Shown here in pieces: positions 9,286 to 18,900 of a stretch of 64,000 nt of DNA (its first letter is position 1; the number at the start of each line of letters is the position of its first letter). Location: positions 20,014,509 through 20,078,508 of the forward strand of contig NC_087064.1 of assembly GCF_963678635.1 (NCBI RefSeq), written 5' to 3'. This DNA is from Symsagittifera roscoffensis (taxonomy: Eukaryota; Xenacoelomorpha; Acoela; Convolutidae). The notes beneath the pieces are model-generated. The model had not been told where the DNA came from. It worked only from the letters and a program-made list of their open reading frames with translations, and made no database searches. Both the position numbers and the translations under genes were made by a program.

Positions 9286-10361
9286 ATTGCATAGAATGGT
9301 TGATTTGGATCTGGAATTGTATTCGAAATTTGTTCAGTTAAAAGTTTTTTAATTTCTTCAAATCGTGCTTGATGTTCTGTATTCCATTCAAAATTATTTT
9401 GTTGTCTAAGTATATTATAGAAAGGTTTTAGGTATAATTGCATTTTATAGAAATATTTGCTTAAAAAATTTAACATTCCAAGGAATTCTTGGATTTTCTT
9501 ATTGTTTGTTGGTGGTTGGAGCTTTTGAATAGCATCAATGCGTGATTTTAATGGAGTGATTGTTTTTCTTTCTATATTATGTCGTAAGAATTTAACTCGT
9601 GTTAAAAAGAAGTGTGACTTGTCGGGAGCGGCCTTCAGATTTTCGTTCTGAAGTATTTTGTGATAGTGTTCTAAAACATTAAACATTTCTTCTTTTGTCT
9701 GTGATTGCATAAAAATATCGTCTAAATAGGTGATTGCGTTTTTCTTAAGTATTAGTGGTCGAAAAATTTTGCTCATAAAAGCTGAAAATGCTGCTGGTCC
9801 TATGGATATTCCATAGAATAGGCGGTTGAATTCATATTGCTGATTTCCAATAACAAATTGTGTTAAGCGTCGCGATTGTTCATCTAGTGGCATTTGATTA
9901 TATGCACTATTCATATCTGCGGTTGTAAAGTATTTTCCGTTTATTTTTGTTAAAATAACTTGTATTGGTTCAATAGGCCAATTGCATTTTGATTCGTCTA
10001 TTAGTGAATTAAGATATCTAGCGTCTAGAACTATTTTTAATGATTCTCCTTTTGCTAGGATGATAACAGGGTTGATAAATGTGTTACCTTTTGGTTGTTC
10101 TTCTTTGTTTACCGGTGAGATTATATTGTATTGTTCTAAAATATCGAGTAATCTGTTCACTTTATCGTGTAAATGAATTGGTACTTTACTTGCTCTTTGT
10201 TTTTTGAAAACTGCGTCAGGTTTTAATGGAAGGTGTAGGGATGAACTGATTTTGCCAACATCAAATTTAGATGTTGCATAGACTGATGAATATTTTATTA
10301 GCTGTTTGGCTAATTTATCAAATTCGTCTTGTGTTATTTGTGAATGTTGGAAGTTAAACAT
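9219..10361 (-). CDS. Reverse transcriptase domain of pol
   Basis: A 380-codon segment (first ATG shown; the open frame begins at the Gag stop). Residues about 60-260 contain the RT palm, with a VILDARYLN-like region, FTTADMNSAYNQ carrying the first catalytic Asp, and YLDDIF carrying the Asp-Asp pair. The connection FLGMLNFLSKYF follows. These are Ty3/gypsy-like RT blocks. The last about 20 codons leave the RNase H frame, marking a frameshift at about 9280 inside the first RNase H block. Confidence 0.85.
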   Translation of the reverse strand: MFNFQHSQITQDEFDKLAKQLIKYSSVYATSKFDVGKISSSLHLPLKPDAVFKKQRASKVPIHLHDKVNRLLDILEQYNIISPVNKEEQPKGNTFINPVIILAKGESLKIVLDARYLNSLIDESKCNWPIEPIQVILTKINGKYFTTADMNSAYNQMPLDEQSRRLTQFVIGNQQYEFNRLFYGISIGPAAFSAFMSKIFRPLILKKNAITYLDDIFMQSQTKEEMFNVLEHYHKILQNENLKAAPDKSHFFLTRVKFLRHNIERKTITPLKSRIDAIQKLQPPTNNKKIQEFLGMLNFLSKYFYKMQLYLKPFYNILRQQNNFEWNTEHQARFEEIKKLLTEQISNTIPDPNQPFYAMCDVRILASAQHYYNHTMVQTK

Positions 10362-10436
10362 TGTTAAAAATTTCTGTTGATTCTCTGTATAGTTATTTAT
10401 GTTGAATGTAGGTTTGAAATATGGGGTTTTTGTGAA

Positions 10437-13400
10437 TTAATCTGTATTTCTGTTTTCATTACTTATAATATTATTTATGGATAAATCTTCATTAAGAATT
10501 GTGGATTGACAAATATCTAATAATTGGAGTATATTATTTACGCGGTATGCTTTTTCGTGTACTGGTGATATCGTAGCGTTGGTTTCGCAATAGCCTAAAA
10601 GTCCTAAAGGTAGTGTTACTTGATAGGGTGTATTGTTGTATACATGTAGAGAAATAATATCTGAATTCGAGTTTTTCAAATATTTTATGGATGAGATTGT
10701 GATTTTGAAAAACTTATGGATAGGTTTGAATTCAAAATCTGACATATAGAGTTGTTGTCTATTTTGTTTTTTATCATATTGGTGAACTTGTTTTATTGAA
10801 AAATTATATATGTTTCCTGATAGTGGTTTCAGGTGTTTTCTTTGTTGATTATATATCGGATAAAATTTTGAAAAGGATGGTGGTTGTTTATTTAATCTTT
10901 GAAAAAATGTTAGGGATGTGTCTTTTGTTTTTGTGTATTTATCTTTGATTAGTATTTTACTATTCAAAACGTTGATTGTTGGTATATATTTAGAGATAAA
11001 TGGTATTCCACTGATATTGTGCTTAATATCAGTGATATGAAATATTTGTGTAAATGGTTTATTTAAAATTTTATTTTGCTCTATTGTTCTTGTGGGGAGA
11101 AGAAATAATTGAATTTTTCCATAGTTTACCAATGTTGATCCTTGTGCTGTTGCTAGTTTACTGGAGGTTTCAAGAGGCGTTAGTTTTGGGTGTAATGATT
11201 TTATCTCATTCCATGTGGGAATGTTTATTATGTTTGATTCTGCTCCTGAATCAATTAAAAAATCAATTTCAAGATCTGGTGGTTGAAATTCTTTGCTTCT
11301 TGGGCTTTCTAAAAGAAATGGTATTGTCCAAATTTTTTCTTTGGGTTGTTCTTTTTGTATATTTTGATAGATGTGATTTGTATTCAAGCATTTTGTTTTA
11401 TTATTTTCATTGGATTGATTTGTAGTGTTGATTTCGTTAGTTTCTTGTGCCGTTTGTGTAGAATGGATGGGTTCAATATAATAATTGTGAAGGAGTTCTA
11501 ATTGATTTTCATATATATGTGATGAAAAAGGTTGTTCATATATAATAGGTTCGTAGTCATTTTCGACTGCTATCATATTGATGGAGATAGTGTTTCCTGT
11601 ATCACTTTCTGAATCTGATGATGCACAGTTTATTTGATTTAGTTGTAGTTCGTTATTTCCTGTGTCATCAATACCTGGGGGGTCTGATGTTGTTTCTGGG
11701 TTTGATTGTACTTGATTAATATTTCTTTGATGTTTAGGTGTACTACTTCTGTGGCGATTGTTAGAATTATTATAATGGTTATTATTCCTGTGTGGTGATT
11801 GGGAATAGTTTCTATAACGGTTATTATAACTTGAATGTCGGTTTTGTGAATTATTTCGTGATCTGTTTTGATAATTATTGTTTGGTCTGTTATAGTTTGA
11901 TCTATTATATGAGTTATTCCTTGATCGATTATTCGGGTAATTCTGGTTTCGGTTGTTTGAATAACTTCTATTTCGATTATTGGAGTAGTTTCTATTTCTA
12001 TTGTATGATGAGTTTCGTGATTGATTGTTTGGATAGTAATTATTCCTTGATTGGGAATTAGATCTAGAAACAAATTGTGTTTTGTTTGAATTTGATCTGG
12101 AGTAATTATTTCGACTATTTGGTCTATTATAATGATTTTGTGACGAATTTTGTGTATTTCTTCGTTCTGGTGATCTTCCTCTATAACTTGAGTTATATGG
12201 TGATTGAGTTCTCGTGTAATTGGTATTGTTCGGAAGTGGTTTTCCTGAACTGTTGTTGCTGTATACATTTTTGTTCGGTAGATTTTGATCTTTTTTCATG
12301 TACTGATAGAATGATTTATTTGGTTCCTTATATTTTTGAATTTTGTTTTGATTGTCCTGTTGTTTTTGTCTACATTCAGAAATACTATGTCCGTATCGTC
12401 GGCAATAATTACACCATTTTTTGAAAGATGGTTTGCCTTTAAAGTTTGGGTGTTTTTCATAAATATTGAGTATTTCAGTGATTTTTTCAACGAGGTCTGT
12501 ATCTGATTCCTGTATATTGTTGATATTTGTGGTATTTGTTTCAATTCGGTTAACATATTGTAATTTCAGATTTTCTGTTTCTTCAAGTTTCATTGTGATT
12601 TCTGCTTGCTCTAGTTTGTCTACTAGTTTTCGAAAATCTATATCGGGCTCTCGAATTGAGGAGGGATGGGATGCTCTCTTTTTTATTGCTATTTTCCTTA
12701 ATTGAGGTGTTAAGGTCATCATTAAGATTTCTGTCATTTTTGTGTTTTTGTAGTCGTGTGTATTTAATGAATATGCTTTTCGAACTAGTGTTTCGATACG
12801 TACTGCTAATTGTTTGATGGTTTCATTTGGTAATCTGCGAATCTCATTACATAAAACTCTTTGTTGTTGTTTGTTTCTTTCGGAGTCAAACATTTTTGAA
12901 AATTCTTGTGTAAATCTTTTCCAATTTGATTTTATTTCTATAGGCAATACTGAAAACCAATTTTGGGCTGCGCCGTCTAAGGTTGTCTGTATCAACGCTG
13001 TGCGTCGATGTATCCAATTTTGATGTAGTGGCGTATTAATTGGTTCAGGTCCTATATTTAAAATTAAATTTGCTGTTACTGCATTTAAATAATCTTCTAC
13101 AGAATATTCAGGGTCTGTTCCTGTGAAAACCATTAAAGGTTTGTTTGATGTTATTGATGATCCACCCATAAGGTATGGATTCATTGTCATTTGTAATGAT
13201 TCTGCTGCATTTGGCATTTGAGAAAAATTCGAAAGTTGGTTTCTTGTTATTTCATGTTGTTGGAGATAATATGGGAGTGGTATTTCATTTTGCATTTGTG
13301 TTGGTTGATACGAGTGTGTAATCATTTGGTTTTGTGGCTGAATTGGTTGAAAAGATTGTGTATTTATTGGGTTTTGCATTTGCATTGGTTGTTGATTTTG

Positions 13401-13820
13401 TGTATCTGTTGGGTGTGGAGAAAAAATTCTATGATATGTATACGGTTTTTGTACTCCTTGTCCACGATATTCTTGAGTGTATGGTGCAAATATATCTGGT
13501 TGTAAATAATCATCATCAGAGGATAAATAATCCGTTTGATGAGATGCTTGCTTTTTATTTTTATTCTGTTGAAAAAATGGGTAATTTTCACTACGATCCT
13601 GTGGAGGATGTGAATTAGTTTGAAAATTTACTGAGTTGGTTGTTGCCATTGGGTTATCCCAATATCGAGATCTTATCTGATTATTATTATTATTTCGTGG
13701 GGGATAGTTTGTTTTTGATGAATGTGCGTAATTATAATTGTGTTCCGCAAAAGTGTTTCTTGTGAACGTTCTGCGTGTTTTTGACGGTATTGTCATGGGT
13801 CTATATGTTTGATAATCCAT
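10437..13820 (-). CDS. gag-pro: Gag-protease polyprotein (capsid, CCHC nucleocapsid, retropepsin)
   Basis: An intact 1127-codon ORF. Residues 1-210 are Gln/Asn/Pro-rich. Residues about 215-430 look like a Ty3-type Gag capsid, including a stretch with DGAAQNWF. Residues about 472-486 form one zinc knuckle, C-x2-C-x4-H-x4-C (CNYCRRYGHSISEC). Residues about 540-700 are a long Arg/Asn/Ser/Tyr-rich RNA-binding-like region. Residues about 835-940 are a retropepsin with DSGAESNII, the D-S-G form of the catalytic motif. A single in-frame TAA (10437-10439) separates it from pol, which continues in the same frame. Protease fused to Gag rather than Pol resembles some retroviral layouts. This is the best preserved ORF of the element. 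Confidence 0.85.
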   Translation of the reverse strand: MDYQTYRPMTIPSKTRRTFTRNTFAEHNYNYAHSSKTNYPPRNNNNNQIRSRYWDNPMATTNSVNFQTNSHPPQDRSENYPFFQQNKNKKQASHQTDYLSSDDDYLQPDIFAPYTQEYRGQGVQKPYTYHRIFSPHPTDTQNQQPMQMQNPINTQSFQPIQPQNQMITHSYQPTQMQNEIPLPYYLQQHEITRNQLSNFSQMPNAAESLQMTMNPYLMGGSSITSNKPLMVFTGTDPEYSVEDYLNAVTANLILNIGPEPINTPLHQNWIHRRTALIQTTLDGAAQNWFSVLPIEIKSNWKRFTQEFSKMFDSERNKQQQRVLCNEIRRLPNETIKQLAVRIETLVRKAYSLNTHDYKNTKMTEILMMTLTPQLRKIAIKKRASHPSSIREPDIDFRKLVDKLEQAEITMKLEETENLKLQYVNRIETNTTNINNIQESDTDLVEKITEILNIYEKHPNFKGKPSFKKWCNYCRRYGHSISECRQKQQDNQNKIQKYKEPNKSFYQYMKKDQNLPNKNVYSNNSSGKPLPNNTNYTRTQSPYNSSYRGRSPERRNTQNSSQNHYNRPNSRNNYSRSNSNKTQFVSRSNSQSRNNYYPNNQSRNSSYNRNRNYSNNRNRSYSNNRNQNYPNNRSRNNSYNRSNYNRPNNNYQNRSRNNSQNRHSSYNNRYRNYSQSPHRNNNHYNNSNNRHRSSTPKHQRNINQVQSNPETTSDPPGIDDTGNNELQLNQINCASSDSESDTGNTISINMIAVENDYEPIIYEQPFSSHIYENQLELLHNYYIEPIHSTQTAQETNEINTTNQSNENNKTKCLNTNHIYQNIQKEQPKEKIWTIPFLLESPRSKEFQPPDLEIDFLIDSGAESNIINIPTWNEIKSLHPKLTPLETSSKLATAQGSTLVNYGKIQLFLLPTRTIEQNKILNKPFTQIFHITDIKHNISGIPFISKYIPTINVLNSKILIKDKYTKTKDTSLTFFQRLNKQPPSFSKFYPIYNQQRKHLKPLSGNIYNFSIKQVHQYDKKQNRQQLYMSDFEFKPIHKFFKITISSIKYLKNSNSDIISLHVYNNTPYQVTLPLGLLGYCETNATISPVHEKAYRVNNILQLLDICQSTILNEDLSINNIISNENRNTD

Positions 13821-13823
13821 TTG

Positions 13824-14879
13824 TTAATATTTTGGAGCAACCGAAGGTTTAACGGTTGATTGTAAGGTTACCTGTGCTTGTGAAGTGTTTGTATTTCTTG
13901 GTGTTGTTAAATTTGGACGTATTGGTGAAATACTTTGTTGTGTAGTTGTTGTTGTTTGTACAATTTCTTCATTTATGAAGTGTGATGGTGTTTGAATATC
14001 TTGTTGAGTGAGGTTCCTAGTTCCATTAAGGTTTTCATTGTGTATGACGGTCGAGTTTAAGCTGTTATTTCGCGTATCGGGTAAAAATGTATTGTAGTTT
14101 AATGGTGTTGCATCAATCGTTAATGGTACTACTCTTACATAATCTCTGGTATAAGATATTGTACTTATTGCTTGACTTGCAATTGATTGTGGGATATTTA
14201 TAAATGCATAATGAGACCATTCGGGGTCCCAAACGTAGTCTGACTGTTCTGTGATGGCGGTATCATCGTTTGAATTTTGAGGTCTGAAATTTTTTGTTGC
14301 TTGTGAAATTAAATCTATATTATGTGTGAAATAATCTATTATAAACCATGCCAAAGTTTTTTGTAAGTCAAGTTTTGTATGTTGTGAAACATCATCTTTA
14401 GTGAAATTTTCTTTAATTATATGTAGAAAAGTTGAAATTAGTGTGATTTCATGTCGTACCTTTATATGTTTGGATGTCTCTGTCGGTGAGACACTTGGGA
14501 TTGGAATTTCGTTCTCTAATATTGAGATATAACTATATATTATGGCAAAAACTTCATTAGTGAATATGGAGTTTGCTCTTTGTGAGTTATGATATTGTAT
14601 GCTTTTTATGTATTCTGAGAATACTTTTGAAAATTCTAAATCAAGGTCGTCTGTTTGAATTACATCTTTGCGGTGATTCGGGTTTGGTGAGGTGAATTCT
14701 ATGGTGTAGATTCCGTATTGTTGTGTCAAATTACATATATTTTTCAGATAGTGATCAATAATTTGTCTTTTGATCTTTACATCTGGGAACTCTGCTTTAC
14801 ATGGGCTGATTCCGGGTTCAAATAAATTTAGTAGTAAATTCTTGCAAAGTATATGCTGTCCTCTATCAATAGTGTGCAT
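13824..14879 (-). CDS. 351-aa ORF upstream of Gag, unknown function
   Basis: A complete ATG ORF of 351 codons. Residues about 1-230 look globular, with mixed hydrophobic and helical character; residues about 260-350 are rich in Thr, Asn, Ser and Pro. I recognise no domain. It lies directly upstream of the Gag-protease ORF and in the same frame: its TAA (13824-13826) is followed after one codon by the Gag ATG (13818-13820). It could be a matrix-like N-terminal part of Gag translated separately or by read-through, or an accessory protein. No sequence motif decides this. Confidence 0.6.
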   Translation of the reverse strand: MHTIDRGQHILCKNLLLNLFEPGISPCKAEFPDVKIKRQIIDHYLKNICNLTQQYGIYTIEFTSPNPNHRKDVIQTDDLDLEFSKVFSEYIKSIQYHNSQRANSIFTNEVFAIIYSYISILENEIPIPSVSPTETSKHIKVRHEITLISTFLHIIKENFTKDDVSQHTKLDLQKTLAWFIIDYFTHNIDLISQATKNFRPQNSNDDTAITEQSDYVWDPEWSHYAFINIPQSIASQAISTISYTRDYVRVVPLTIDATPLNYNTFLPDTRNNSLNSTVIHNENLNGTRNLTQQDIQTPSHFINEEIVQTTTTTQQSISPIRPNLTTPRNTNTSQAQVTLQSTVKPSVAPKY

Positions 14880-14946
14880 CTACGAGGAAGGGGAAGATAT
14901 CGTCATCATCTGGACTATCTTCACTTGGAGTGTGTGTTTGGCTCAT
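14866..14946 (-). CDS. 26-codon acidic mini-ORF overlapping the next start
   Basis: A short ATG ORF in the same frame as the preceding basic ORF, after its TAA. It has a run of four Asp residues. Its last codons and TGA (14866-14868) overlap the ATG of the 351-aa ORF at 14879. It may be only the read-through tail of the upstream ORF. Low confidence as a separate gene. Confidence 0.25.
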   Translation of the reverse strand: MSQTHTPSEDSPDDDDIFPFLVDAHY

Positions 14947-14964
14947 TTTTTCGTTTAATGACTG

Positions 14965-15303
14965 TTAGTAGGTAATTATCGATGTGTCTAAAGTTGTTTC
15001 TGAGTCGGAAAAATATAATTGATCGTGAATGGGGCAATTTTTATCTATAGATTCTTTTAATTTATAAAGTTCGTCTAAATTGCTGACTTCTGATTCTGAG
15101 AATGCGTTTCTATTTTTGAAAAATCTTTTTCGTGTTATTTGTCTTTGTTTAGTTATTATTTTTCTTTTTAGTGTTTGTCGTTTTGTTCTAATATATCCAA
15201 CTGTTTGTGTGTGAGGTGTGATTACAAGGTCGTATTTTTTGTTATCTATTTCACAGTTGTTCAAAACGATTGTTTGTTTGTTTCCTAGATTTTTAAATGA
15301 CAT
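14965..15303 (-). CDS. Small basic ORF at the 5' end of the retroelement
   Basis: A 112-codon ATG ORF. Residues about 38-65 are very rich in Lys and Arg, followed by a Ser/Glu/Asp-rich tail. I do not recognise it. It is the first ORF after the leader, where Gag matrix or an accessory nucleic-acid-binding protein could sit. It ends in TAA, and the same frame stays open for about 32 further codons, containing the 26-codon ORF at 14946, up to a TGA that overlaps the ATG of the next large ORF. Chance is unlikely given the position and composition, but the function is unknown. Confidence 0.5.
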   Translation of the reverse strand: MSFKNLGNKQTIVLNNCEIDNKKYDLVITPHTQTVGYIRTKRQTLKRKIITKQRQITRKRFFKNRNAFSESEVSNLDELYKLKESIDKNCPIHDQLYFSDSETTLDTSIITY

Positions 15304-16050
15304 AAGGTTTAGGATGACGGATGCAAAAAGTTGTTAGATGATTTCTATTTTCTTAAATTGTTAGTCCTTACGATTTTTTGGTTAGCTTAACCTGGGTCTA
15401 TTTGTTCAGGGTTGGAGAGAAAAGTATATCGATTCCGAAGAATGATTTTTTACTTTCTCGTGGCTAGTATAAGCTAAGGTGTTAACTTACTTAATCTTAC
15501 TTAAGGGTTGTGATTGTGTTCAAGGGTTGGAGAATAGTAAATCGATCCACAAGGTTCAGGTATAATTAGAACGCGAGTAGTTCGTTAGATACTATTTTAA
15601 ACTTACTAAGTCTACGATTTATCCTGGGTCTGGTAAGAGGAGGGTTCAAGTGAAGGATGAATAACCGAAGTTCTTCACTGTTTATCCTAATTTGAATGGT
15701 TAGTTTTGTTGAAAAATTTCTATTAGTCTTGGGTTTTGCGAAAGGGTTGGATAGTGAATCGACGTTTGAGGTCGTTAGACACCAACTAAGTGGGTGGGGG
15801 AGAACAAAATTGTTCTTTTTGATCCAAGGAGAGGCCTTGATGAACAAGTTTTAAAATTTAATTATATAGAAAATGAATTAAGATCCAAGGATAAGCCTTG
15901 ATGATCTGATTTTAAAATTAAGTGAATTTAAGTTTAAAATGGTTTAAATTTGTTTAAGAAAAGATTTAGTGTTTTAATGATATTAGTGAGCTTATGATTG
16001 CTGTTATGTTTTAGGTGAACTGAAAGAGATTTAATATGATATAATTTGAC
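15304..16050 (-). other. Retroelement 5' non-coding leader (5' LTR not resolved)
   Basis: There is no ORF here and the composition matches the element. It holds three degenerate copies of a motif that on plus reads GGGTTGGA followed by an A-rich stretch and ATCGA, at about 15411, 15520 and 15745. It also holds a short tandem pair (GATCCAAGGA, then GCCTTGATGA) at about 15823 and 15881. A primer-binding site beginning TGG is plausible near 15780-15795 but I could not match it to a tRNA. Part of this stretch may be the 5' LTR. Confidence 0.45.
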
Positions 16051-17552
16051 ACTGCCATAATTGGTACCTTATTTATTTAACAAAAATGTTGAAAGAAAGT
16101 AAAACACGCCCGAATACAAAGCTCCTTCCAATTTACAATGATTGGAACAATAAGCATGAAATTTTCAATTTCACCATTAAAAATACATCTATCAAATCAA
16201 ATCTGTTTTTGACTGCTAATTAAACAGTTTTTTGTTTACTTGCAAACCTTATAAAACTTATAAAAAATTTTCAATTGTTCTCTGATTTACTGAAAAGCAC
16301 GTGCTGATGAAAAAGTATCAAAATTTCACTCCGCTTAGATAACACTTACACGCATTTCAACAAATTCAAAGTTGTTTATTGTTAGAAATTAGAGCATAAT
16401 TTATTTTAAAAAATGATTTTGCTCGAGTTCGTACTTTTCACCAATTTTTCTCTCGGTTATTTTTTCTAAGGCTGTTTTTCAAGTAAAAAAAGTTTTAGTG
16501 ATTTGATTTTGAACGTATACTTTCGGTAGAAATTCTGCCAGCAGTTAGTGTTTTAAGGCGTTCTTATTATTTTTTGCTTTTTCTATAACTATATTTAACG
16601 ATGAAATTAAACTTTGAAGTTTTTGAATGGAAAATTTTATAGTCTTACACAGAGGCTAAGCGGAACTTTGCAACATTTGCGATACAACATAAAAATAGCG
16701 GTGGAAGCTAACAGACAGGAAAAAAAACACAAAAAAACAACCAAAAATCCCAAAATCTTTAATAAATACTTCAAAAACGACAACTTATTATTTTTTAAAA
16801 TGATGCCTCAAATCAAGTACTTTTTGCAAAAAACACCTTCAGAAACACAATCGACGGCGGTTAATAAAAACTCAAAAAAATCAATTAACAAGAGGCAAAT
16901 GAGCCGACGAAACGCAAATAATTTTTCCATGGAACCAAAAATATAATTGGTGTCATGAAAAACTATTATTTCCATTCCATGAATTGTTGCATTTTGTGCA
17001 ATCAGGAATGAAGCATAAACCTTATGCTTCCTTTAAATTGACCCCAAATTAGGCCACTAAGCCAATAAAATGTAAGCCAAAACCATTTCATACTATTGAA
17101 ATTTTTAAGCGAAAAAAAAACAGCAAAATATACAAAGTCACGGCTAGTAATATTTAAAGTTGCAGGAGTTCTGCAAAACACTAAAAGAACTTAAGTAAAA
17201 TTGAGAACCAAAAACCGTCCGAGGCGTATTCTTCACCTCCAGGCTAAATAGACATTTGATTTCCTTATGAGTCAAGATACAAGTTACTCAAGTGATTCTG
17301 TTGAACAAGCTGTTAACCCGAAAAAGCGTAATAACGTTTTTCTATAAAATTGATTAATTTTCTTTTGATGGATTTTTGTTCAACATTTGTTGCGTTTTTC
17401 TTTAAATAAATGCAATTAAGCATCAGTTTGTATCCTGCAGGCAGGGACGCATAAGTTCTGCTCTCTCTAATTTAGACCTGTTGTTCCAATTTTTGCAAGG
17501 TTTGGCGAAATAATTAAATAGCTGCTTTTCATAAGTGAACAAGACTGATGGC

Positions 17553-17712
17553 AGACCAGGGCAAAGCCCTGAATGATCCAACTGCCCTTTCACTGGTCTC
17601 GAATAGATATAATGAAAAAAAATTTGATATACTATATAATATTTGGGCTGCTCTATCAGGGAAAAACCCCAAATGTTCCGACTGCCCCTTATTTGGTCTC
17701 GGATAGTCTGAT
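17553..17712 (+). repeat. Two degenerate tandem copies, about 100-bp spacing
   Basis: A segment with CAGGG, then CCAAAT or CTGAAT, TGATCCAACTGCCC and GGTCTCGAATAG appears at about 17555 and again, diverged, at about 17655. Each copy can partly fold on itself (GGGCAAAGCCC in the first). Confidence 0.6.
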
Positions 17713-18149
17713 AATTTCAGGCTGATAATATAAAAAAATTAAGTGTTGCCATTTGAGTCATTTTTGATTTGAATTAGTAAAACCATTTAGCTGCCTCAAT
17801 TCAACTTGGAACGATTTTGTTGTGCGGGATGATAAAACAAGCAGTTTTAGACATATTGGTGGCAGGTTACATGCAGATCAAGTGAGTTATAACCGAGGTG
17901 GTTAACTCATAGAGTAATTTCGGATAGGGTACACCGTCTGCTCGTCACGCTATCTTATTTTCGGCCGGATAGATTCGTGCAACTTCTTAGTCTAATACCG
18001 ATCCTAATCTTACTCTTATACTATCTAGTCTCAGGTTGTTTAACTAGTCTCTGCTAGGCTCAATAGATCTAGGGTATACTGGTTTATTGCGGCTGCTGAA
18101 GTTCTCTTGGAGAGTCAACTAATTTCTAAGTTAAATTCAAATCTCTCTG

Positions 18150-18177
18150 GTGCTGAAATTACAAGTAATTTCAGCAC
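18150..18177. repeat. Perfect 13-bp hairpin with 2-base loop
   Basis: GTGCTGAAATTAC at 18150-18162 is followed, after AA, by its exact reverse complement at 18165-18177. There is no T-run or gene next to it. It may be a relic of a foldback element. Confidence 0.8.
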
Positions 18178-18694
18178 TTACAAATAAGTGGGTTGTTAGT
18201 TAGATGGATCATGATTGGTTAATATTAAATACTTTACAATGGTAAAATATCTAATTTATCCAATCATAAAATGTAGTTTAGATCAGGTTCCACAAGATCA
18301 CATGCCCCTGAGGAACCAGAGTTTTGTAAAAGTGGTCGGAATAAAAAAACCACCCCAAGCATATATTTTCCTCACTTTCGGAACAAAAGTTGAGTCTAAT
18401 TAATATGACCTATCAACTCCCTTAATTCGACATAATTTGCCACGCATAAATAGTTCATGTTTTGAATATATAAAGTGATAATCGAGCAACTGCAAGGAAT
18501 CGCAATGGCAATCCGAATAAAAAGCAGGAAATAAAAAGTAAACTTTTGATAAAGTTTAGCCAATAAAGGGAAACTAAAAAAATTCGCGCTCTTTTTAAAA
18601 TTTATTAATTATCAGAGAGCCTAAAAATTTTCAAGCGCTTGAAAAAGTATTTTCAAATGAAAAAGCACAAGCAAAAACAATGAAAACAAAATTT

Positions 18695-18900
18695 AGTTTG
18701 CAAGTTGTATTTAAAAATATGATACAAAGCTGCCCTTCGGCAGTGCAAAAAAAAAGAAGCTACGAAGATAAGAAAATAAGAAAAAGAGTAAGTGTGCCGG
18801 TTTCTTGATCACTGTTTCATACTTTCTTAATGAGTCACAAATTGATACAAATATGTCTTTCCTTCAATCATGCAGATAAATGTGCGTTGTTTCTGAAACA
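18695..18900 (+). repeat. Dispersed direct repeat, copy 1
   Basis: Shares a diverged series of blocks (TGCAAGTTGT, AAAAATATGATRCRAAGCTGC, AGAAGCTAC, GAGTCACAAATTGATACAAATATG) with 22925-23125 in the same orientation about 4.2 kb away. The two copies flank the tandem-repeat region at 21.2 kb. I cannot tell whether they are ends of one insertion or two copies of a dispersed repeat. Confidence 0.5.

Larger units (their letters stand above)
6720..10436 (-). pseudogene. pol: Retroelement pol frame (RT-RNase H-integrase), broken
   Basis: The frame directly after the Gag-protease TAA runs without an ATG into RT, then RNase H and integrase, and ends at TAA 6720-6722. Breaks: a frame change near 9280 at the RT/RNase H junction, a return to the original frame near 8083 where the integrase zinc-binding region is damaged, and an in-frame TGA at 7098-7100. 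The order RT-RH-IN fits Ty3/gypsy. These lesions suggest this copy does not make a full Pol, unless some are assembly errors. Confidence 0.8.
1..16050 (-). mobile_element. Large env-bearing Ty3/gypsy (Metaviridae-like) retroelement, decayed
   Basis: The minus strand carries, in order, several pre-gag ORFs, Gag with a CCHC knuckle, an aspartic protease, RT with a YLDD box, RNase H, a D-D-35-E integrase, accessory ORFs and an envelope-like frame starting with a signal peptide. This order (PR-RT-RH-IN) is the Ty3/gypsy/retrovirus order. The whole block has an A/C-rich coding strand, seen as T/G-rich on plus, and this composition stops near 16.0 kb, which I use as the approximate 5' boundary. No matching LTR pair was found, so the right boundary is approximate and the left end may lie outside the window. 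Pol and env contain stop codons and two frame changes, so this copy is probably not autonomous. Confidence 0.85.

Noticed and set aside
11639-12268. 209-codon ORF on the minus strand overlapping Gag in another frame
   Set aside because: It lies exactly over the Arg/Asn/Ser-rich repeat of Gag; shifting those repetitive codons gives Ile/Thr/His-rich low complexity. It looks like a by-product of composition.
4201-13600. Numerous plus-strand ORFs of 60-120 codons
   Set aside because: They are shadows opposite the retroelement genes; hydrophobic Leu/Phe/Val-rich products come from the A/C-rich opposite strand.
16614-16946. 110-codon plus ORF, Lys/Asn-rich
   Set aside because: Composition mirrors local AT-rich DNA; no motif, no splice context.
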